Positions 36,940 through 47,682 of a stretch of DNA of 64,000 bases are shown here, one piece after another. The notes under the pieces were generated by a model, which saw only the letters and a list, made by a program, of their open reading frames with translations, had not been told where the DNA came from and did not search any database. This DNA comes from Siphlonurus alternatus. Its lineage: Eukaryota > Arthropoda > Insecta > Ephemeroptera > Siphlonuridae. A program made the position numbers and the translations under genes. Location of the stretch: contig OX463783.1 of assembly GCA_949825025.1 (NCBI GenBank), positions 14,357,628-14,421,627 of the forward strand, read 5' to 3'. The first letter of the stretch is position 1. Each line of letters opens with the position of its first letter.

Positions 36940-38860
36940 CTGAAACCAGGAAATCTAGTTTCAGATCCTAATAGTATTAAAATTTTGTTTTAAAAAAAAT
37001 ATACAATAAAAGTGCAAAAATGAAATTGTAACCGGACCGCTTAATATATTTTTTTGAAAGTCACATACCCTCATGCTACCAATCAGAAGTTGGAATGAAA
37101 ACTAAAGAGGGTAAAGAATGACATGATAAAATCAATGACATGCTATGCCTGCTTCATATCAATAGAAAGCATGTAGAATGTGCTTAGAAACTTACTTGCT
37201 CAAAGCTCATAAAAGATGTGATGAACAAACATGAAAGTCGCAAGCCAATGAAATGGTGCAAAATCAAACAGTGTTGCCAAATAGTGTAGCTATTACTTGG
37301 CTCCAGCTATGCATGACTACACAATTTGGCAACATCACGTTCTTCATATCCCTCTTAACTTGACCTCTTGTGTACTTCAAATGGACAAACTTCATGAAAT
37401 TTTTTTACTATATATTTGGATAGAAGTTAGTGTTCGAGTTATGCGTTGTCATTTTTCTTTTTCAGGTTTTTCCAAATGCTCAAACACCCTCAAAATCAAT
37501 AGGAAAGACGCTGTGGCATTACAATCACGCAACATCTTTCCCTAAGCTTGCTGTGTAATATTTGTGTGACTACGAGGTCACAGCGTTTTGGAACAGGATT
37601 TTAAGGGTGTTAAGAGGGTTGAAAAATATTTGAAAAAATAATAAATATTGAGAACACAACATAACTCAAAGTCATCTATCCAAATATGAAATAAAAAAAA
37701 ATCTTTAAGATTTTCCATTTTCCATCAGCATCTGACATCTTTTACTGTCTCTGCTACTTCTCTAAGCACCTTTTACTTACTTTTTATTAATCTATCTAGC
37801 AATGGTATATATGTGCTAGTTATATTTGCACTCTTGTACATTTTTTTTTTTTTTAATTAAATGGACTTACAATATTTTTCAATAATAGTGCATTGTCAGT
37901 TTCATAATAATAAAAAAGTCTAATATTTAAGCCAGTTTCTTATGAAAAATTTTTCATTGGGAGAAAGCGTACTTGTTACATGCAAACCACCACCATCCTG
38001 AATGTTCTATAAATTGTCTCATATTTCATATTTGCGAAAGAACATTTTTGTAGATTTCATCATAAAATTCTCCTGCCTACTTCCTTGGCTTAGATTTCTT
38101 TAAATAAATAGTCACAACAACAAAAACATTTATGTGCAACAAAAATTCTCAGACAACATGTATTGCCACGTTAAAAAAAATAGTAACCTCCATAACATGC
38201 ACTGCTAACGGCAAAAATCATACCATCCTAATAAATAATTTCAAAATCAACTCCTATCCATTTTTGTATTTCTAATGAATAAAGCTAATCGATTGCTCTA
38301 AAAATATTTGGTACCACATTTAAAAATATTCTCAAGTACAAAAAGAGGCAGCTCGAATGTTACGTTTGCTAAAAATGCAGCTCCAAGAGAAAAATGTATC
38401 CTTATTTGCAATTTTGGCAGATGAAAGTAGAAAAGCACACAGGTTCTGCATCTAAAAAAAGAACGAGTTCAAGATACTTCTAGATGGATTGTGTGACAAC
38501 AACCACACATGGAGCAGATATATTTATAACATTCCTATTGCATTGAGGTGTACAGTTCTTGCAAGTCTGTTTCGAAATTTAACTAAATTTCAAAAGTTAA
38601 CTATGATTGTCAAATGCATTTTTCCTCTGGTTAACCAGAACTTTCTGTATATTCTTTTCTAAAAAGGGTATGTTCCTCTCTGAATTTTGTTTTCTATTTC
38701 CTTCTTCTTTTAATCAAGAAAATTTTCACCATGCGAGATTTCGAAGAGACATGTATCTAGCCGATCATCTGCAGCTATGCCCACCTATTAGAAGATGTTT
38801 TCTACTACAAAACATACCAAACTCCACTACGAAAATAGAAAAATAGTTTCTCAAACTCAC
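36940..38860. other. lola intron after exon 2
   Basis: Contains the family-4 element at 37388-37712. Plus-strand frames in it arise from that element. Otherwise AT-rich without features. Confidence 0.6.
37388..37712. repeat. Snap-back element, family 4
   Basis: Arms carry TTTGGATAGAAGTTAGTG and the mirrored CAAAGTCATCTATCCAAAT. The interior has CTCAAACACCCTCAAAATC, GGAAAGACGCTGTGG and the partly mirrored TTAAGGGTGTTAAGAGGG. It lies between the psq-type terminal exon and exon 2 of lola. Related fragments are at 44.6, 60.4 and 63.8 kb. Confidence 0.65.
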
Positions 38861-39566
38861 CAGCTGCAGACTGGAGTCCTTCGTGCGAGGGTCCAGGCCT
38901 AGCGTCGAGGTCTCTACCTCCCTTGTTGTCTTCGGAGGCCTCCTCATCTAGCATCAAGTCGACACTCTCCTCGTCAATGTCCTCGACCTCAGCCTTGGGT
39001 TCAAGAAGACCCGCAGCGGCTGCCGTATGACTGAGCAGTGCCGAGGGTGGAACCAAACCCAGGGCACGGATCACACGCTCCTTGCTTGGTGGTCGCTCAT
39101 CCTTTGTCTCCTCTCTTTCCACAGCCAGGGGAGGTTCTGATAACGAACTCTCCACGCTCTCGGGTTCCAAACTGTCACCAGATCTTCGTCTACTACGTTT
39201 CCGTCGTTTACGAGATACCGGCGAAGTACTACCTTCTCGTATGTTGTTTATGGGACTGTGCGTTTCAATGCTTGGTGGTGCAGTAGGTGGTAGTGGTGCG
39301 GGTAAAGATGGGGGCGGGGGTGGGGCTGGACTTGAAGCAGCGGGGGTGTTACTATTTGAAGATGATGATTTTTTATTTTTGTCTCCGCCATCCGCGAGAC
39401 CTTTGATTTTAAGTGATTCTGCTGTCTTAATAAGTGCGGCAAGTTGCTCTTGTGAGACATTTACTTCTCCACGGTACATGTAGTCTATCAAAGCTTTCAG
39501 TTCTTGGAAGGTTACATCTTTTAATACAATGATAGGATATTTTTCCAGGTGATTACTTAGTAAATC
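38861..39566 (-). CDS. lola: lola coding exon 2: rest of BTB domain plus basic/acidic linker
   Basis: The exon supplies residues 60-294 of the shared Lola N-terminus. It opens in phase 0 (acceptor TTGCAG before GATTTACTAAG). It completes the BTB fold with YPIIVLKDVTFQELKALIDY, MYRGEVNVSQEQL and ESLKIKGL, all textbook lola/ttk-type BTB blocks. A Ser/Pro-rich linker follows, then a strongly basic stretch (RKRRKRSRRRS), probably a nuclear localisation signal. Drosophila Lola has a similar REGS-SPS-RRRRK-VRRRS segment at this place, which is the best single argument for the gene name. The end is acidic (VEDIDEESVDLMLDEE). The donor G|GTGAGT at 38861/38860 splits a codon after one base (phase 1). 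The ten terminal exons below all carry the matching two bases. The linker half is GC-richer than the BTB half. Confidence 0.93.
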
Positions 39567-39982
39567 CTGCAACAAACAAGAAAAAAGGAAGACATTAGTT
39601 ATGAAAAACTCCCAGTTGCAAGGAAAAATACATAGAAAATAAAAAAAATATTAAAGGGATCATATATTTTCTTATATTATGCCAAAGCTTCAAAATTAAG
39701 CAAAGTTATAGTTTATACCAATATGATTATAATGAAGGCTCTATAAAATTAGCAAAGTAGATGAAATTGGTTGCTATTAAAAATAAAAAAATAAAAATAA
39801 AAATGCAGAACAGAATTTTAAACTACAAAAAAAATCAATTTACAAATAGTGTTGGCGTTGAGTAAGAAATTTTAAAATTTTGTAAATAAATAAATTGGGT
39901 GCAAAGTCTAAACGATACTTCGTTATAATTCAGCTATGCAACGCGAAATAGGGTGTGACAAAGATTCTTCAGCTGTTCTTAC
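39567..39982 (-). other. lola intron between the two BTB exons
   Basis: A 416-base phase-0 intron that interrupts the BTB fold after SPFFQ. AT-rich, no other feature. Confidence 0.8.
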
Positions 39983-40178
39983 CTGGAAGAAGGGGCTGCA
40001 GGCGCACAGCACGACTTTGTGTGCCTTGAGGTAGCGCCCCTCTGCCGCCAACGTCACATCAACCAACGTCTCGCTCTCGAGCAGGGCCTCGAACACTGAG
40101 ACCAACGTGCTCTGGTGGTTGTTCCATCGCAGACAAAACTGCTGCTCATTGCCTCCCATCTCTCTCCCCTGGCTATAT
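39983..40178 (-). CDS. lola: lola coding exon 1: start codon and N-terminal half of BTB domain
   Basis: This exon encodes the first 59 residues of the shared N-terminus of Lola, a nuclear BTB (POZ) transcription factor used in axon guidance and cell-fate control in flies. Translation most likely starts at the ATG at 40159-40157, giving MGGNEQQFCLRWNNHQSTL, the hallmark opening of the insect ttk/lola BTB group. An upstream in-frame ATG at 40189 lies inside the preceding intron, so it was not used. The acceptor (TTTCAG) ends at 40179, leaving a short leader of 19 bases. The donor is CAG|GTAAGA at 39983/39982 and leaves the frame in phase 0 after SPFFQ. The exon is clearly GC-richer than its surroundings. 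The BTB fold mediates homo- and heterodimerisation. I am very sure of the family. The assignment to lola rather than another BTB gene rests on the linker and the terminal exons. Confidence 0.93.
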
Positions 40179-40366
40179 CTGAAACACACAAACAGGCAAT
40201 CTAACGTTAGTACTGTACGCAGAAAAAATTAGGCAGAAAATTACTTTGGGGTGTTTTTCATGTGTGGGGAAAACGGTGGACTAACCCTTTGCTCATCACA
40301 GGGGAAGGGAAGCTTCCAACACTACCAGCATGCTTAAGATATTGTCGACATTGACTTTACATGATT

Positions 40367-42754
40367 ACCGGTATATTGTTGTATGATGTTAAAAATGTTT
40401 GGCTAAGAGTATACTGTATACCAAGGTATAATGTCAACAAAGGTACACAAATAAGAATATGGTGCGATCAATTGCACCATGCATCAGCAGAAATTACCGG
40501 TAATTTTAATGTATAAGATGTTATACCCGTAAGTTATAATATTTGTATTTCGCTTATCATCATTTTTAAATTTAGAGTTAAATATATTTTAATTCTTTAA
40601 TTCTTTTTTTTATGTTCTTGATTATGTAAACTGCATTGCTCTCTCTCTCTCTCCCCCCCCCCATGCTGGCCATTGACAAACTCATGATGTCATAATTATA
40701 TCGACAATACATATTGGGGGACATTCACAAAACACTTTAACCCCCAATTTAGCCCCGATTTTTAACCCTGGTGCTAAACATGGTGCTAAGCTATGAGCTT
40801 AACATGGTTAGCCCCTGGTTTAGTATCATGTTTAGCACCAGGGTTAAAAATCGGGGCTAAAGTGGGGGTTAAAGTGCTTTGTGAATGTCCCCCCATTATA
40901 ACAAGAAAATTTCTTACTATATATCATTTCATACAAAAAAATTAATAGAAAATTAATAAATTAATTAACTGAAGAAATAATAAAATTTAAATATTGAAGT
41001 TGAAATTTTTTTCAGCATTATTATATTTATTCTTTATAAACGTGATACAACTTGTAAAGTAAAGTATATATCAATATTTCAATAAATATAAGTTTCCAAG
41101 TATTTTATTTTCAAGCACTATAACAATTGCCGGTACTTTCATAAAATATGCACGAAAGGAGCTAAAAGGATGAAAAAAGGTGTGGCTAGCATGAATAATG
41201 AGCTTTTTACAAGAAGAAAGCCTTGTTTGCACGAACAAACAACAGAATTATAGATTGCAGAGCAGCAAGCAAGCGAACACCCACCGGTAACTATGCGAGC
41301 TAGGTTAATGACTCTTCACTCTAATTTTAGATTGGAATCGTAATCAATAAAAGCGTCTGCTTCATTCGAATCACTTTTCTAGAGAATTTGCAATCATTAA
41401 AAAAAAATGAAGAGCTTTCTTTATTATATTGACGAAGCAGTAATTATTATTATAATGCGGTCTAATTTCAAACGTAAATTTTTCAAGACAAACATAATCC
41501 TATCATATCAATAAAAATGTCATTAGCATGGTAAAATAAGTATGTAATCACACAATAATCACACAAGATTAAAATTTACAATAAACACGAAATTATGTTT
41601 GATAACATTAGTCATTTTTACTAGAGCATAATAAAGGGGAAAGAAATGTGTGCATGCCGGTACTCGCACCGGTAATTTTAATTAATATTACTGTGCTTTT
41701 TGCTTCTTTCTTTTTCTTTTTTTTTTAAACAAAACCTATGTCAATTCTTAGTATCAGTCTGCGTTAAAACCTTTTATTTTTCCCTTCAACGAATTGCTTT
41801 TTAATAAACCAGATCTGATTAAAAAATCATAACACTGTTCGATATAAAAGCGTTACCGGTATATTCTATATCAAATATCAATACACCGCTATTGCTTCAA
41901 GGAATAACATTGAATATTTTAAAGAGATCGGTGTCCTTGAAAGCCAGCTGAATAACGGTATGTATAAGACAAGATTATTACGCAATATCGTTTTATTGAT
42001 AAAATAATAGAGCATTATAAATTATGTAACTTTTTTCTTATAATCACTTACGACATCTCTGAAAACACTTGCCATATTAAATTAAATTTTGTAAATTATC
42101 AGCACGTTACCGGTAAATAATCATTTACCGGTGCGATAAGTTATCACGATTCTAGAATATTAGGCTCAAGCTGAAGATTTGCGTCTTACTCTTACTGCAC
42201 GTAAAATATGCATACTAAAGAACACTCCCGATAATCTAGAGATTCCAGAATAATCTAGAACATACGGTCGTAATGGTTGATTTTTATTTTGAGATATTTA
42301 TGCAATAATTAATTATGATAATAGCCATGTATGACCCAGGTATATTATACCGGTATGTCAGGTGGTATGCATACCCATGCTTCTAAAAGTCAAAACGTAA
42401 GTAACTCTAGTTTACTATTCAACCTATGGGTGATTTTGCCGGTAACACAGCAAGTGAAAAGTTCACGTTGATTTCAAACGCTCGTTTATTGAATAATATC
42501 ATACCGGTATCTATTGTCAATGATGAATAAGTAAAAATAAAATTGTAAGTTTTCTTTGCTCGATTCCTACCGGTAATTAAATTACTAGGTTCGATAAATC
42601 TTTTACCGAGGATCTAGGAATCACGAGTATGCATACATAATAAATTTACCGGCAGCTGAAATCGAATGAGAAAAAAAAAGTGCCAAGCTGTCGCTTGTAG
42701 AAAAAAAATAATAAAAGCAATCCCACTTGCTATGTATCATACCAACATACCGGT
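40367..42754. promoter_or_regulatory. Cluster of ACCGGT palindromes in the presumed first lola intron
   Basis: Eleven copies of ACCGGT, mostly inside TACCGGTA or TTACCGGTAA, occur in about 2.4 kb. They are at 40367, 40496, 41283, 41668, 41855, 42109, 42127, 42349, 42503, 42569 and 42749. Three further GCCGGT copies are near 41129, 41656 and 42438. I found only about four elsewhere in the window. The core matches the palindromic Grainyhead/CP2 type (AACCGGTT). The factor is a suggestion; the clustering is what is seen. TGCATAC repeats occur in the same stretch. Confidence 0.5.
40713..40898. repeat. Snap-back element, family 1, copy B
   Basis: Same ends and internal words as the copy at 3478-3667 (ACATTCACAAA ... 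TTTGTGAATGT, GGGGCTAAA, GGTGCTAAAC). It lies at the 3' side of the presumed first lola intron, just before the ACCGGT cluster. Confidence 0.85.
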
Positions 42755-43327
42755 AACGGCGATAGCTGTGGTATGCATACATACAAAATTATCCCCAATC
42801 CCCATTTCATGCACAAAATTCTAATAACAGCATTATTAATTAACATAATAATACGTTCATTTGAGGCTGAAGTTTGTTTATTGTTAACATTTGGCTACAA
42901 AAAAGTTTATAAATGACAACTTTTAATGAAAAATTCATTGATTATTTTTTTATGCTGAAACGATCATTACGTGAACAAGGGGTGGAGAAGGGGAGAAGAA
43001 CGGCTGCCATGTTTTTTTGCAGCATAACGATCCCTTACATTAAAACAACCCTTAATTTGTGACTAAATCACGAAAAAGTATCTTGTTTAACAAATTAAAT
43101 GCGTACATAACTATAAAAATAATAATTATAATCTTATTATCTTGAACATCCTGTAAAATAATGATGAAATCTTGTAAAAAGTTTAATTTTATGAGGCCCA
43201 TGCCAACTCAAGCTTAAAAAACCTGCTAACATGCATACTATTATTTTCCAATACATATTTCTTATCAATAAAATACATTTCATGCAAATATAATACATGC
43301 AATTAATAGATTATACATTGTTCTTAC

Positions 43328-43460
43328 CTAATTTAATGAAAATTTGGCATCACAAGTAGAAATTGAGGTATTTTTCAGTTCCATTCGATCACACAAAACT
43401 AAACCCTACGCGTTCTTTCTTTTGCTCACAATGGCCGTGCATTGAAAATGGCCGTCGCCG
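43328..43460 (-). promoter_or_regulatory. Probable lola promoter and noncoding first exon
   Basis: A strong donor on the minus strand (TTAG|GTAAGAAC at 43328/43327) lies about 3.15 kb upstream of the acceptor of the first BTB exon. Upstream of it is a small CpG-containing block with two AATGGCCGT motifs on the plus strand (near 43429 and 43447). On the gene strand these read ACGGCCATT, close to the YY1/Pho site GCCATnTT often found near start sites. Together they fit a short untranslated exon joined to 40178. The upstream limit is a guess because no TATA box or initiator was identified. Confidence 0.45.
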
Positions 43461-43794
43461 CACGAATGAGGTGTGTTCGAAAACTAGAGTTATAAATGAC
43501 TTCACGTGCGCAGAGCTCTATTTTAGTGATTTATGTTTCATTACTGCGCAGGTTTAGTGCTAGTAGTGTAGCGTCGTAAACAATTTAATGGGGTGAGGAA
43601 TCAAAATTTTATGGTCCTATAATCATTTTATATAATGATTTAGTTACGTTTTATTGCAAATTAATTATATTAAAACTTTAATCTTTATAGCTACCAACAC
43701 ATAAATTTATCTTTTTTAAACAAAACATGAGACATTACAAAATGCTGTTTGCTATTTATTGAAAAATACTTGAAACTTGAAATAAAAAGTGCGG

Positions 43795-43950
43795 AGAAAC
43801 AGTGAATCTGCAACTCTCTTTCTGCATGCATCGTGCCGAGACCCGAGACTGCCGAGAGCCCGAGAGCCGAGTGCCTTGCGGATGCCGAGTTCCCGACTGC
43901 TGAGAGACCTGAGACCGTGCGGCATGCATGCAGCTTGATCTCTGCACGCA
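43795..43950. repeat. GC-rich block of CCGAG/GAGACC words between the two genes
   Basis: Imperfect repeats such as GCCGAGACCCGAGACTGCC, GAGAGCCCGAGAGCCGAGTGC and GCCGAGTTCCCGAC, bordered by GCATGCAT and ATGCATGC in roughly mirrored context. Strong local GC contrast about 350-500 bases upstream of the presumed lola start. Three overlapping frames on the minus strand are by-products. Confidence 0.55.
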
Positions 43951-44387
43951 CTCACGTATCACGTATGCTGTCAAAAATTGCAAAAAATACGCACAGTGAT
44001 ATCCATTGATTATACGCAATCGTAAACATAAATAAATATATAATATGAAAATAACATTATATTATAATTATATATTATGTTAATTAAAATAAATTAATGC
44101 AACAAAAAATTTATATAAATTCGTGCACAATATTATTTTTTTATATAAATAATTATTTGGACAATTAAATTAATTTTTTCAATTACTTAACATGCAGAGA
44201 TAAATCAGATCAAAAAATAATAAAAAAAAATGTGTCATTCATGATGCATGGATCCAGCGAACGGGGGGATGTGTGGGTAGCGATCACCCTCGATCATATA
44301 TCTGTGGATATATCCCATCATGATATTATAATATATACAGACGGGAGGTCACGGGAGGTGTTTCACATCCTTTGACTATCAGCTTTC

Positions 44388-44430
44388 CCCCCCCCCCACA
44401 CACACACACCACCACCACCACCACCCAACC
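44388..44430. repeat. Poly-C, CA and CCA simple repeats
   Basis: A poly-C run of 13, then ACACACACACACA and CCACCACCACCACCACC. Low complexity between lola and psq. Confidence 0.85.
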
Positions 44431-44575
44431 CCCACTGATACCACCCCATATTTAACATTGCGGGGTTCTTACCAATATACACATGTAAATTATTGTAAAT
44501 TAAGTAATAATTGACATACATCATATTAATTATGTCTTAATAAAAAGTGCGTGATAATGGACAACCTTATCACTT

Positions 44576-44760
44576 ATCATGATATTTTTTATTGCACATT
44601 TTGGATAGAGGACCTCGAGTGTCAATTTTTTTTTTTTTTTTTTTTCAGATTTTTTTGAACCCTCAAAATCGAGGGGGAAAAGACGCTGCGACGTCATAGT
44701 CATGCAATTAACGCACATCTTTTCGTATGCTGACGTGAAAAAATGAAAAAATATTGATAG
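44576..44760. repeat. Half of a family-4 snap-back element
   Basis: ATTTTTTATTGCACATTTTG, TTGGATAGAGGACC, AACCCTCAAAATCGAGG and AAAGACGCTGCGACGTCATA match the family-4 arm. The second arm is missing. Confidence 0.6.
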
Positions 44761-45258
44761 TATAATAATATTATATTTAATTTCTCGAGGTCTTCGAATC
44801 AAAATATTCAATAAAATAAAATATTTAAATTGATTAATTGGTGTTTCATTAAAACAAAAATCAAACGTTTTTATCTATATAATATAATAATATATTCAAT
44901 TTATATACAGTCTATAATATTATTTTTTTTTTTTTAAATTTGTTATCATAAATGCTGATGTAATATATATCTATGAAAATTAATTATATATGTATCAATT
45001 GTTGTCGATCTGTATTTTAAAAAATTATAAGCAGAGTGTTCCATTATTCGTGTGTTACGGGAAATTTTTTACTACAAGTTTAATTTTCCTAAAGAGATTT
45101 AAAAACTTGTTCTACCAAAAACATAAAATATTAGAATTTAATGGTTCGATCCTTTGTAATTTTGGTCCGATAATTTTTTCAACCCTTAAAGAGTTACTCA
45201 CTCTCCCACTCGATCCATTTTTTTTTTTTTTTTAACATTGACCTTAATATGGAGACAG

Positions 45259-45345
45259 GCCCTCTCCTCCCCTCCCCCTCCGCACCCCCCCCCCTTCCCC
45301 GAAATTTGATTTTGGATCTGCGCCTGAAGGGGGGGGGGGGGGGGC
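45259..45345. repeat. C-run and G-run low-complexity block
   Basis: CTCCTCCCCTCCCCCTCCGC, a C run, and then a run of about 18 G near 45330. The overlapping open frame is spurious. Confidence 0.8.
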
Positions 45346-45896
45346 TCTATAGTCTTCCAATAAGTTTGGAATGGAACACCATAGATGGAAGTATGGAAGT
45401 AATGGCTCTGATGATGTATTAATTCTCATGTATTTCGGAACCTATTATTATAGGCTATAATTTAATAGGTCTCGAAATACATATGAGAATATATATACAT
45501 AATCAGAATTATAGGTTCTATAATTATCATATAAAGGGCAAGATAATTTTGGCTTATTGAATTCACTGATTTTCCAAATTTTCTTGCAAATTAATTATGA
45601 TGGCTAGGTCATAACGCCATGCAGTACGTGTATCGTGTATTGAATGCTGTTGAAATGCCATACGTAACTCGAATATATATGCATTTTTATAATAGTGTAC
45701 CTTTGTCCTGCCTGCATGTCGCAGCATATATATTAAATCTGTGCACATTAGCGCACATTAATTATTTTATAGTTATTAATTTGATATTTAAAATGCATAT
45801 ATTATACATTTTTTCCCTCCAATTCAAGATTTTTATATTTTTAATTAAATAATTATATATGTTACACATACACATCCATATATATAATTTGCACAT

Positions 45897-46053
45897 AAGA
45901 TCTGTTCGTAATTCGTTATAAATATACACAATCAGAAATAATCGATTATTATTGGTGAAATTTCTGATGTACATGGAACATTTATAAGGATCATCAATAA
46001 TAATAATAAATTATTTCTGATATTGTGTATTTACTATTTACGAACATATTCTA
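45897..46053. mobile_element. Short TA-type MITE, family 5, copy 5
   Basis: AAGATCTGTTCGTAATTCG left and TATTTACGAACATATTCT right, with ACACAATCAGAAATAATCG shared with the 25.6 kb copy. Expanded by small AT insertions. Confidence 0.65.
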
Positions 46054-47205
46054 TAAGAGTGTAACTATTTTTTAAAGTTGTATAAAGATAAAAATGCGCG
46101 CGCGTGCCTTCATGATATTGACTATAATAATTACAGTTTATAAGCTTATACGTATGATCGAGTTTGTTAGTTGCAAAATTAAAACCTGGAATGTAAAATG
46201 CATATATCATTGTCATAACATCGTACAGTATAATAATATAAAATTCTGATAATCATGATGTATACATGTGCTAAGTTGCTCATTGCTGCATAATTATGAT
46301 ATATATATACCATTAAAATATAAATATAATAAAATATACCTGGTCGATAGACTGGATGGCATGGCACAATTTAGGATCGCATGCAAAGCCAATTTATTAA
46401 TAAAATATATCATAAAATTATTAAAAATAAATCTAATGTCGCGAGTAACGTAATATTATGATATATCAGAGTGCAAGTTCATGTAACTGAATGTTTTATA
46501 AACGAGTAACGACTATCATCTATAAATTAAGTTTTGTAGATGCTTTTAACAAAATTTCTTGAATATTTTTTGTTATTATTTTTAGTTGAGCGTACATTAT
46601 AGGGGTTATAGTTTATAGTTGTATCATGGAGCGATTGTTTTTCGTGAAAATTCTATCAAAATTCCCGATCACGGTATATACAGTATAATAATAAAACATA
46701 CATTCAATCATGGGCAATATATGGTGCCAGTGCTTTTAAATTTTTAAAAGAAAGTGCAATTCGAGCTCATATATTAGTATAATAAGGTGTATATATTATA
46801 AAATAAGGCACGGGCCTGTCGCGCTCCCACACTATGTGGCTCCCACTAATTTAAAAGGTGCCAGTCGTTACGTGCATAATAAATATGCATGTCTTTCTAA
46901 TAGCGCGACGAAGAGGATTATTCTGTTTATATTAATTAATTGTTACAATAACTTTAATTTAATTTTAAAAACATGTTTATTATTTTTTATACATAGATAT
47001 AAAAATTAATAAAAAACATTCAATTTTCTCGCTAAAAAAAATATTTCACAAATATTGTTTTATATTTACAATAATATTATATAATATAACATTAAAAAAA
47101 TAATAATAAATCATAAAATATAATTTAATATGACGTATTTTAAAATCTAAAGTAAAACGTAGTATAGGGATACAGGAAAGATTTTCCCATTGGTTCTCTG
47201 AAAGC

Positions 47206-47682
47206 TCTCTCTGTTATTTTCTCTCTGTGTGTGCCTTTACATCTCTCTCCCTCTCTCTATCTCTCTCCCTTCCCTCTTCTCTCTCCCACTAAAAACATGG
47301 GTAGAGAGTCGAGAGAAGAAAAGATAGAGAGGCAAGCAAGTAGAGAGGGGAATATACAGAGAGAGGAGAAAAGAGAAAGAATCGCCAGCTACTGCTGCTG
47401 GGAAAAAGAAAACGTGCTGCAAGCAAGCAAGCAGCAGGCAGGGAGCTGACGAGAGAGAGAGAGAGCGTGGTGGCTGAGTTTTTAGTAGTGGAGAGAGAAG
47501 ATAGAAAAGCAGCAGGGGAAAAAGAGAGAGCTCGACAAGCAACAAAGAACGAACAAGTAGGTCTAACTGGAAATAGGTCTTCTTTCTCGGCATTTCTTCT
47601 TTCACCGTTGTACTGTTCACATATTGGATACTTGTCGTCTATTATTATTTTAATATAATAAGAAAAAGTTTAAAAATTTTGG
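47206..47682 (+). promoter_or_regulatory. psq 5' region: GAGAG/CTCTC cluster and probable noncoding first exon
   Basis: About 320 bases (47206-47530) consist largely of CTCTC, then GAGAG and GAGA tracts, ending in GACGAGAGAGAGAGAG. These are the classic targets of GAGA factor and of Pipsqueak itself. A perfect donor (TTGG|GTAAGT, last exon base 47682) follows 150 bases later, 1.57 kb before the first coding exon. I infer a promoter with an untranslated exon ending at 47682. The exact start site is not visible. Confidence 0.5.

Larger units (their letters stand above)
43461..47205. other. Region between the presumed lola and psq promoters
   Basis: AT-rich, with the CCGAG block, C-rich simple repeats, a half family-4 element and the MITE at 45897-46053. 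A GC-richer patch lies at 46806-46870. No gene recognised. Confidence 0.5.

Noticed and set aside
39038..39483. Plus-strand open frames over lola exon 2
   Set aside because: They are the antisense of the GC-rich lola linker, which is coding on the minus strand with matching splice phase.
43691..44019. Three overlapping minus-strand frames
   Set aside because: Produced by the CCGAG repeat block; no domain and no coding bias.
47237..47658. Open frames on both strands in the psq 5' region
   Set aside because: They result from GA/CT tracts, with repeated charged or Ser/Leu residues and no known domain.
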